Shown here in pieces: positions 16,584-23,521 of a stretch of 64,000 bases of DNA. The stretch lies in assembly GCA_016936975.1 (NCBI GenBank), contig JAFGWU010000004.1:42187-106186 (forward strand), read 5' to 3'. Numbering within the stretch: the stretch's first letter is position 1; the number at the start of each line of letters is the position of its first letter. Below the pieces are notes generated by a model. The model was not told where the DNA came from and searched no databases. It was given only the letters and a program-made list of their open reading frames with translations. The translations under genes were made by a program, and so were the position numbers. Origin of the DNA: Bacteroidales bacterium. GTDB lineage: Bacteria; Bacteroidota; Bacteroidia; Bacteroidales; GCA-2748055.

Positions 16584-17813
16584 ATGAAATACAAAAATAT
16601 GAAATGGTTGGGTGAATTTCCGGAACCGGAGAAGCTTATTTCAGAGATGAAGGGGAACCTTCCGGCGGCTCCTTTGAATGTAAATAGCCACATACACACT
16701 CCCTACTCTTTCAGTGCCTTTCATTCCATAGAAGAGGCAGTGAGGCTGGCTGATGCGGAGCAGGTCAGGATACTGGGCATCAATGATTTTTATGTGACCG
16801 ACGGATTTGCCGGTTTCATTGAAGCATGCGGCCGCCGGAAGATCTTCCCCCTCCTGAACGTGGAACTGATTGGTATCGATAAAGAGGATCAGCGGCGCGG
16901 ACTGCGGGTGAACGATCCGAAAAATCCGGGACGGACCTACATCAGCGGAAAAGGGCTTAAATACCCGGTCGGACTGCCAGACGTGCTTGCGAAGAAGTTA
17001 TCGGATGTCCTGACGGAGTCGCACAATCAGGTATCGGGGATGATCGATCTGCTGAATGAATGGCTTGCCGGTCGCAGGATTGACATCAGATTATCCATGG
17101 AGGAGATTCTGGAACATCATGCCCTTAAGCTTGTCAGGGAAAGACATATAGCCAAAGCGCTCCGCATTGAAGTTGAAAAGCGGGCGAAAACGGAGGTTCA
17201 GTTTTATAAATTGCTGGAGAATATTTACGGAGGCAGGCCTTCAGATAAACAGATCGGGGATATCGCAGGGATTGAGGAAGAGTTGCGAAGCCGTTTATTA
17301 AAGGCCGGATCCCCGGCATTTGTTGCGGAGGATGATGGGGCTTTCCTTTCGCTCGATGAGATCATTGAGATCATCAGGGTGGCCGGGGGTATTCCCACCT
17401 ATCCGATGCTCCTCGACGGAACAGGCGGTGCGATCACCGAGTTTGAATCGGATATGGAGGGGTTGATACAAAGATTAAGGGATCGGCAAATTACTTCCGT
17501 TGAATTTATTCCATTGAGAAATAAATTTGATATCTTGAAGGCGTATACAGAGTTCTTTTATGATAATGGATTCAGTGTAACCTTCGGAACCGAACATAAC
17601 ACTTCGGCGATGCTTCCGTTAAAAGTTACCTGCAAGGGTGGTGTTCCCCTCGACGAATCTCTTTCCAGGATCGCTTTTAACGGTGCTGCCGTCATCGCTG
17701 CCCACCAGTACCTGGTTGCCATGCGGGGAATTGACTATGAACCGGTTTCACGCACGGAAATGGAAGCCCTGGGCAAAGCAGTCATTGGTTATTATTTCAA
17801 AATTGCACGTTAG
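16584..17813 (+). CDS. PHP-domain metal-dependent hydrolase
   Basis: The 409-residue protein carries a PHP domain: His36-x-His38 in Asn-Ser-His-Ile-His-Thr-Pro-Tyr near the N-terminus and Gly-Thr-Glu-His338 near the end, both metal-site motifs of PHP phosphoesterases. A ~120-residue charged helical insertion (about 140-255) separates the two halves. PHP proteins hydrolyse phosphate esters such as histidinol phosphate, but this one is long and not one of the named types. Its place in the operon suggests a sugar-phosphate substrate. ATG 16584 is used; ATG 16599 is also possible. The 138-bp gap before it holds nothing I recognise. Family is firm, reaction unknown. Confidence 0.75.
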   Translation: MKYKNMKWLGEFPEPEKLISEMKGNLPAAPLNVNSHIHTPYSFSAFHSIEEAVRLADAEQVRILGINDFYVTDGFAGFIEACGRRKIFPLLNVELIGIDKEDQRRGLRVNDPKNPGRTYISGKGLKYPVGLPDVLAKKLSDVLTESHNQVSGMIDLLNEWLAGRRIDIRLSMEEILEHHALKLVRERHIAKALRIEVEKRAKTEVQFYKLLENIYGGRPSDKQIGDIAGIEEELRSRLLKAGSPAFVAEDDGAFLSLDEIIEIIRVAGGIPTYPMLLDGTGGAITEFESDMEGLIQRLRDRQITSVEFIPLRNKFDILKAYTEFFYDNGFSVTFGTEHNTSAMLPLKVTCKGGVPLDESLSRIAFNGAAVIAAHQYLVAMRGIDYEPVSRTEMEALGKAVIGYYFKIAR

Positions 17814-17856
17814 CTTCCGGTTAAAACAGGAATATTAACTCCTTAAAAAATCGCGT

Positions 17857-19041
17857 ATGGATCAATACAAAGAAAAGATATTGAATGTGCTTCCCGCGAT
17901 ACGGATGATCATGTCTGATCAGACCACAAAGGTGGCCATTTTTGTACCGCTGTCCCAGTTGCAGGTTACTGATCCGGCGGAGTTATCGGCCAGGATTGGG
18001 AGAAGTGTATCGGTCTTTAAAAATCGTTCCTCCGATGAGATCATTCAGGAAGTCATAAAAATGAGGAAGGATATCGGCGAGTATCTGTTCATAGAGGAGA
18101 TGGGATTAATCGGCATCGGGGTGAACAAATCGAAGATCGAACAGAAGCTGATTGTCATAAGGAAGAGCAGGGGGGATCGCGAACTGCCCGAGTCGGTCCC
18201 GGTTCCGCAGATTAAGAAAACGATCTACAACAAAATAGTGATGATCACGGGCGGCGCACAGGGATTTGGCGAGGGAATTGCCAGGAACCTTTTCAAGCTC
18301 GGAGCCAACATCATCATCGGGGATATCAACGAGGAAGGGGGAATGGCCCTGGTGAAGGACCTCAATGCCCATAAGACACCCAATCGTGCCCTTTTTGTGA
18401 AGATGGATGTAACCGATCCCGCTTCGGTTGATGCGGCAGTCACGGAGGTTATTTTTGAATATGGGGGGATGGATTTGATGATCAGCAATGCCGGTATTCT
18501 GAGAGCGGGCTCGCTTGAAGAGATGGATCCGGATGAATTCATGATGGTCACCCGTGTCAACTATACCGGATTCTTCCATTGTACACGTTCTGCATCCCGG
18601 GTGATGAAGGTCCAGAACCGCTACGGGACAGACCATTATTCAGATATCATACAGATCAATTCCAAATCGGGACTGCAGGGCAGCAAGAAAAATTTTGCCT
18701 ATGCGGGAGGGAAGTTTGGCGGTATCGGGCTGGTGCAGTCTTTTGCACTTGAGTTGATCCCGGATCGCATCAAAGTGAATGCCATCTGTCCGGGAAATTA
18801 CTTTGAGGGACCCCTCTGGTCCGATCCCGATAACGGACTTTTTGTGCAGTATCTGAAGGCAGGCAAGGTTCCCGGGGCAAAAACCATTGCCGATGTGAAG
18901 AAGCATTATGAATCCATGGTTCCGGCGGGAAGGGGGTGCAAGCCCGCAGATGTGGTAAAGGCCATCCTTTATGTCATTGACCAGGAGTATGAAACCGGAC
19001 AGGCCATTCCGGTGACGGGTGGGCAGGTGATGTTGCGATGA
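17857..19041 (+). CDS. short-chain dehydrogenase, sorbitol-6-phosphate 2-dehydrogenase-like, with N-terminal extension
   Basis: This NAD(P)-dependent SDR has 394 residues. Residues 128-394 are the Rossmann enzyme: Gly-Gly-Ala-Gln-Gly-Phe-Gly (132-138), Asn-Ala-Gly (211-213), catalytic Ser near 269-271, Tyr282 and Lys286. The closest named type I recognise is glucitol/sorbitol-6-phosphate 2-dehydrogenase (SrlD/SorD), which makes a 2-keto sugar phosphate. Residues 1-125 are an extra domain resembling the connector that precedes the dehydrogenase in bifunctional RhaD proteins. Its stop overlaps the next gene's start by 4 bp (ATGA). With the SorE-like enzyme downstream it recreates the two-dehydrogenase step of L-sorbose catabolism. 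Confidence 0.78.
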   Translation: MDQYKEKILNVLPAIRMIMSDQTTKVAIFVPLSQLQVTDPAELSARIGRSVSVFKNRSSDEIIQEVIKMRKDIGEYLFIEEMGLIGIGVNKSKIEQKLIVIRKSRGDRELPESVPVPQIKKTIYNKIVMITGGAQGFGEGIARNLFKLGANIIIGDINEEGGMALVKDLNAHKTPNRALFVKMDVTDPASVDAAVTEVIFEYGGMDLMISNAGILRAGSLEEMDPDEFMMVTRVNYTGFFHCTRSASRVMKVQNRYGTDHYSDIIQINSKSGLQGSKKNFAYAGGKFGGIGLVQSFALELIPDRIKVNAICPGNYFEGPLWSDPDNGLFVQYLKAGKVPGAKTIADVKKHYESMVPAGRGCKPADVVKAILYVIDQEYETGQAIPVTGGQVMLR

Positions 19042-19697
19042 AGGTCAGAGGTGTCATATTCGACATGGACGGAACCCTGCTGGATACCATTGAGGATATC
19101 GGAGCAGCAGTGAACAGCATGCTCACTGCCCATGGATACCCGGTTCACAGGGTGGAAGATTACATAAAATGGATAGGCAATGGTGCGGTAAGGCTCGTTG
19201 AACTGGCGGTTCCCTCAGAACCGAAACCCCTTTTGCTGGATGTGTTGGTGGAAGAGTTCAGAATAAATTATCAGCAGAATCTGCACCATAAAACATGCCT
19301 GTATGATGGCGTCGGAGAGGTGATCGATTTTCTGGAGGAGCGCGGAATTTTTCTTTCGATCCTGTCCAACAAGCCGGATCACCTGACCCGTGAAGTGGCC
19401 AGATGGTACCTTTCAGAATGGGATTTCCGGTTTATTTACGGGCAGAGGGAGGGGATCCCGAGAAAGCCCGATCCGCTGGCAGCCTTAGCATTAGCTGAGG
19501 AGATGGGGCTGGATCCCGGAGAAATCATGTTTATCGGCGATTCCGGAAATGACATGATAACTGCCCGGCGTGGAGGATTTGTACCGGTTGGGGTATTGTG
19601 GGGATATGGCACTGAACGGGATATCAGGGAGGGCGGAGCGGAATTTGTCATCCGCAAACCGGAGGAGCTGATACCAATTTTAAATGGATTAACCTGA
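19038..19697 (+). CDS. HAD-family phosphatase, phosphoglycolate phosphatase-like
   Basis: The 219-residue cytoplasmic HAD hydrolase has nucleophile Asp9 and acid Asp11 in Phe-Asp-Met-Asp-Gly-Thr-Leu. It also has the Ser-Asn-Lys motif, and Gly-Asp-Ser-Gly-Asn-Asp near residue 175. The helical cap after Asp11 is the C1 type seen in phosphoglycolate and sugar-phosphate phosphatases. Translation is coupled to the SDR gene by a 4-bp overlap. In this operon it could dephosphorylate a small aldose phosphate or clear a dead-end intermediate; the substrate is not known. Confidence 0.8.
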   Translation: MKVRGVIFDMDGTLLDTIEDIGAAVNSMLTAHGYPVHRVEDYIKWIGNGAVRLVELAVPSEPKPLLLDVLVEEFRINYQQNLHHKTCLYDGVGEVIDFLEERGIFLSILSNKPDHLTREVARWYLSEWDFRFIYGQREGIPRKPDPLAALALAEEMGLDPGEIMFIGDSGNDMITARRGGFVPVGVLWGYGTERDIREGGAEFVIRKPEELIPILNGLT

Positions 19698-19702
19698 ATA
19701 AA

Positions 19703-20983
19703 ATGAAAACCAGGGCAGTCAGATTGTACGGAAAAAAGGATTTGAGGCTCGAGGAGTTCGACCTTCCGCCGATCGGGGAGGATGCAATCCTGGCAAAGGT
19801 GGTAAGTGATAGCCTCTGCATGTCGTCCTATAAAGCATCGATCCAGGGGACGGAGCATAAACGGATTCCGGACGATGTAGCTGTGAACCCGGTGATTATA
19901 GGGCATGAATTTGCAGGTGAGCTTATTGAGGTGGGCTCTAAATGGAAGGGGCAATTCAAACCCGGGGATAAATTTGCCATTCAACCTGCCCTGAATTTTG
20001 AGGGGGGGCCCGTTGGCCTGCTCAGTGCCCCCGGATATTCCTATCCTTATCTTGGTGGCGATGCAACTTTTGTGATCATCCCGAACGAGGTAATGGAGCT
20101 GGGCTGCCTGCTGGTTTATGACGGACCCGGTTATTACCCGGCATCCATGGCCGAACCGCTCTCATGCGTAATCGGGGCGATGCACGCCAATTATCACACC
20201 CGGCCGGGATCCTATGTCCATGAGATGGAGATCGTGGATGGCGGGAAGATGGCCATTCTGGCAGGCGTGGGCCCGATGGGCCTGGCTGCCATAAATTATG
20301 TCATCCACAGGGAAGAGCGAAAGCCCTCCCTGCTTGTGGTGACGGATATTAACCAGGAGCGGCTCGACAGGGCGGCGGGCCTGTTCTCACCGGAATATGC
20401 CCTGGGCAGGGGCATTGAACTTCATTATTTCAATACATCTGCTTTCGAGGACCCGGCAGGATCACTGAAAGAACTAACCGGGGGGAAGGGCTACAATGAT
20501 GTGTTCGTCTTCGCCCCCGTGAGCCAGGTTGTTGAGCAGGCCGACAGTATCCTGGCCTTTGACGGCTGTCTGAATTTCTTCGCCGGACCCTCGGATCCCC
20601 GGTTCAGCGCCCGGTTGAATTTCTACAATGTGCATTATGCTTTCACCCATATTGTAGGAACCAGCGGCGGGAATACCGATGATATCAGGGAGTCACTGGA
20701 GATGATGGCCGCAGGATTGGATCCGTCGGGGCTGATTACCCATATCGGGGGATTGAATGCGGTTCCGGACGCTACCCTGAACCTGCCCGATATTCCCGGG
20801 GGAAAGAAGTTAATATACACCCATATAGATATGCCTCTTACCGCAATAGCCGATTTCAGGAAACTGGGTCAGAAGCATTCCTTATTCAGGGAGCTGGCGG
20901 ATATTTGTGACCGGCACGACGGATTGTGGTCGCTCGAGGCAGAAGAGCTCCTGATGAAATATTGCCAGCCGGTGACCGGTTGA
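19703..20983 (+). CDS. zinc-type alcohol dehydrogenase, L-sorbose-1-phosphate reductase-like (SorE family)
   Basis: This medium-chain zinc dehydrogenase (426 residues) resembles SorE, which reduces L-sorbose 1-phosphate at C2 to D-glucitol 6-phosphate. Catalytic zinc ligands are Cys39 (Ser-Leu-Cys-Met-Ser-Ser), His68 and Glu69 (Gly-His-Glu-Phe). The four-cysteine structural zinc lobe is absent, as in SorE-like proteins. The coenzyme fold has Gly-Val-Gly-Pro-Met-Gly near residue 190. Because FucK and RhaB produce L-ketohexose 1-phosphates, a SorE-like enzyme in the same regulon could act on L-fuculose or L-rhamnulose 1-phosphate. It starts 5 bp after the HAD gene. The family match is good; the substrate is inferred. 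Confidence 0.8.
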   Translation: MKTRAVRLYGKKDLRLEEFDLPPIGEDAILAKVVSDSLCMSSYKASIQGTEHKRIPDDVAVNPVIIGHEFAGELIEVGSKWKGQFKPGDKFAIQPALNFEGGPVGLLSAPGYSYPYLGGDATFVIIPNEVMELGCLLVYDGPGYYPASMAEPLSCVIGAMHANYHTRPGSYVHEMEIVDGGKMAILAGVGPMGLAAINYVIHREERKPSLLVVTDINQERLDRAAGLFSPEYALGRGIELHYFNTSAFEDPAGSLKELTGGKGYNDVFVFAPVSQVVEQADSILAFDGCLNFFAGPSDPRFSARLNFYNVHYAFTHIVGTSGGNTDDIRESLEMMAAGLDPSGLITHIGGLNAVPDATLNLPDIPGGKKLIYTHIDMPLTAIADFRKLGQKHSLFRELADICDRHDGLWSLEAEELLMKYCQPVTG

Positions 20984-21030
20984 TTTAATGTCAGAAAGGA
21001 TTTGTTTTTAATAATTCAATAATTTTAACC

Positions 21031-22362
21031 ATGAAAAAAATGCGATTCCTCTCCCCCCTGCTGTTCATCCTGTTGTTTGCTATGATCCCGTCTCTTCACG
21101 GCCAGCAGGGATACCGCCCGGCACCTGAGAACCTGCAAAACAGGGAATGGTTCATGGATGCCAAATACGGCCTTTTTATTCACTGGGGTGTCTATTCAGT
21201 CCTTGCAGGAGGAGGGGACCAGGGCATAGCAGAGTGGATCATGAACAGGAAGCAGATCCCGGTCGTCCAATACGAAAAACTGGCCGGATTTTTCAATCCG
21301 ACCGGTTTTGACCCGGCAGAATGGGTATCCCTGGTGAAAAAGGCGGGCATGAAATACATCACCATCACCAGTAAGCACCATGACGGGTTTGCCATGTTTG
21401 ATTCGGAAATCAGTTCCTATGACGTGGTGGATGCCACACCCTATGGAAAGGACATTATCGGGTTGCTGAAGGAGGAGTGCGACAGGCAGGGGATCAGACT
21501 ATTCTTTTATCATTCACAGCTCGACTGGCATCATCCCGATTATTATCCGAGGGGAAATACCGGCAGGGATTATACGGGAAGACCTGATTCGGGGGACTGG
21601 AATGCCTATATTGACTACATGAATACGCAGCTGACAGAATTACTGACGAATTATGGTGAGATTGGCGGAATCTGGTTCGATGGGATGTGGGATAAGCCGG
21701 AGGCCAACTGGCGGCTGGATGAAACCTATTCGCTGATTCACAGGCTCCAGCCGGGCGCCCTGATCGGCAGTAACCATCACAGAATGCCATTCCCGGGAGA
21801 GGATTTTCAAATGTTTGAGAGGGACCTGCCGGGACAGAATACAATGGGATTCAATGAGGCGGGTGTCTCAGAGTCCCTGCCGCTGGAGATGTGTGAGACC
21901 ATGAACAACTCCTGGGGATTCAATATTGTTGACCGGGATTACAAATCGGTCAGACAGCTGATTCATACCATGGTGCGGGCGGCCGGTTTCGGGGCCAATT
22001 TCCTGCTGAACACCGGGCCCATGCCCAATGGCAAAATCCAGCCGGAAAATGTGGATACCCTGCTGGCGATCGGAAAGTGGCTGGAAACCTATGGATCGTC
22101 GATTTACGGAACACGGAAGGGTCCCGTTGAACCGGCACCATGGGGAGCCACCACGCAAAAGGAGGGGGTTATTTTCCTGCATGTGCTGGATTTTGATGGG
22201 GATACTCTGGATCTGCCGGGATTTAACGTGGATATCAAATCGGCCGTTCTTTTTGAGGATCACTCCAGGGTCCGCTTCTGGCAGAACAAAGAGGGCCTTA
22301 AAATCAGGTTGCCGGAAAACCGTCGCGCGATTCCGGACCTGGTCATCACGCTCGAAACCTGA
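21031..22362 (+). CDS. alpha-L-fucosidase, GH29
   Basis: This secreted glycoside hydrolase (443 residues) releases L-fucose from glycans, probably in the periplasm. A signal peptide (Leu-Phe-Ile-Leu-Leu-Phe core, cleavage near His-Gly-Gln) leads into the GH29 barrel, which opens with Lys-Tyr-Gly-Leu-Phe-Ile-His-Trp-Gly. The nucleophile is Asp217 in Ile-Trp-Phe-Asp-Gly-Met-Trp, the standard GH29 position. The conserved Ser-Lys-His-His-Asp-Gly-Phe segment is also present. A short C-terminal beta domain ends the protein. It follows the SorE-like gene by 47 bp, giving the operon its link to L-fucose. Confidence 0.92.
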   Translation: MKKMRFLSPLLFILLFAMIPSLHGQQGYRPAPENLQNREWFMDAKYGLFIHWGVYSVLAGGGDQGIAEWIMNRKQIPVVQYEKLAGFFNPTGFDPAEWVSLVKKAGMKYITITSKHHDGFAMFDSEISSYDVVDATPYGKDIIGLLKEECDRQGIRLFFYHSQLDWHHPDYYPRGNTGRDYTGRPDSGDWNAYIDYMNTQLTELLTNYGEIGGIWFDGMWDKPEANWRLDETYSLIHRLQPGALIGSNHHRMPFPGEDFQMFERDLPGQNTMGFNEAGVSESLPLEMCETMNNSWGFNIVDRDYKSVRQLIHTMVRAAGFGANFLLNTGPMPNGKIQPENVDTLLAIGKWLETYGSSIYGTRKGPVEPAPWGATTQKEGVIFLHVLDFDGDTLDLPGFNVDIKSAVLFEDHSRVRFWQNKEGLKIRLPENRRAIPDLVITLET

Positions 22363-22421
22363 ACCGTTAATGGCATGAGAAGCGGGGCGGGTGAGGCCTG
22401 CCTGCTCCGGGATCTTCCTTT

Positions 22422-23303
22422 TCAGTATCGGTTATAGTGCAAATACCCCCCGTACAGGTCCACGTTCTGGAAAGAGGCATCGTTCTGCCTGAAGTTCAGT
22501 GGGATGGTCATGAAATAACGGACGGGGGAGCCATTGAGCATTGCCGGTTTCCATTCCCCGGGAAGATTGTTAATCGTTTTGACCAGGAAATCGTTCATCG
22601 GTTTATATCTGCCCTGAAGGATGATTACGCCCTCAATTTCCCCCGTTTCCATTACCACCCAGCCGATTACCACCTCGTCTGCAATCTGGGAAAGGTCAAA
22701 ACCGGACTGATTGAGGTTCGCCAGGATATAACTTCGGAAAAACCGGTTTCCCTGCCTGAATTCAGGCTCCTTATCCGCGGAATAGAAGATGGAATCAATA
22801 TATTCGGAACCGTCCCTCAGCCAGTTCCTGTTGCTGACCAACTGGTTGTTGCGATACCATGAAACGGATCTGACCGTTCCGTTGGAGTGGTACTCGATCA
22901 CGGTTCCTTCAAGATGCAGAGGAATGAGGCGGGATGCAGTGCCGCGCCGGAGGGTGATGCCATCCTGTTTTTCCTCGAAAGTGCAGAGAGAGTCGGTTTT
23001 ATGAATGATCCGGAAGCGTTTTCCGGGGAACAGGTTGTTACCCCTGAATTTTACCTGCTGGATGGTGTCGTCTCTTATCCGGATGTGTTCCGTCTGGATT
23101 CTGACCCACTTATCATTTGATCTACAGAAGGTTTTAACCGCGTACCGGTCTCTGGATTTCTGGCTGACAAGCTTGAAGGAAACGGCTTTTTCAATGCTTT
23201 CAACCGGCCTTGTATTGGGTCCGTAGTAGAAATGCTCCGTTTGTCCGTATAAACAGACGACCGGAACCATCATCAAGAAGAGAGCCAGCAGGATAGGTTT
23301 CAT
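22422..23303 (-). CDS. secreted protein with TonB-C-like C-terminal domain
   Basis: This 293-residue exported protein has a signal peptide ending in Leu-Tyr-Gly-Gln. The middle carries MORN-like repeat text (Glu-Tyr-His-Ser-Asn-Gly-Thr followed by Trp-Tyr-Arg-Asn). The last ~95 residues resemble a TonB C-terminal domain, with Gly-Trp-Val-Val-Met-Glu-Thr-Gly-Glu-Ile-Glu-Gly and a Trp-Lys-Pro-Ala core. Such proteins are common in Bacteroidota as energy-transducer-like envelope proteins, but no transmembrane TonB N-terminus exists here, so a transport role is doubtful. ATG 23303 starts directly at the signal peptide. It is convergent with the fucosidase. Confidence 0.6.
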   Translation of the reverse strand: MKPILLALFLMMVPVVCLYGQTEHFYYGPNTRPVESIEKAVSFKLVSQKSRDRYAVKTFCRSNDKWVRIQTEHIRIRDDTIQQVKFRGNNLFPGKRFRIIHKTDSLCTFEEKQDGITLRRGTASRLIPLHLEGTVIEYHSNGTVRSVSWYRNNQLVSNRNWLRDGSEYIDSIFYSADKEPEFRQGNRFFRSYILANLNQSGFDLSQIADEVVIGWVVMETGEIEGVIILQGRYKPMNDFLVKTINNLPGEWKPAMLNGSPVRYFMTIPLNFRQNDASFQNVDLYGGYLHYNRY

Positions 23304-23521
23304 GATTCTATCATGTTTGGGACGATACAAGGTATAACATAAAAAATTTAGTGGCAAGCCGGGAGGGAACAAATTGTGCAAACCTTATGGAACGTGTTCA
23401 CCAGCTATTAATTAAATAAATTTAGAACGGTTATATCATTCTTTTTAATACATTTGTACTCTTAAAATTTGAGCTGTTTTTCGATAATTAAATCAATACT
23501 AATAATTAAAAGTTGTAGAAT

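Noticed and set aside
19403..20000. Minus-strand frame across the HAD/SorE junction
   Set aside because: It opposes two well-supported genes and shows no domain.
23449..23456. TACATTTG as the ppdK promoter
   Set aside because: The -7 motif is good, but no TTTG lies 18-21 bp upstream, so I mention it only under ppdK.
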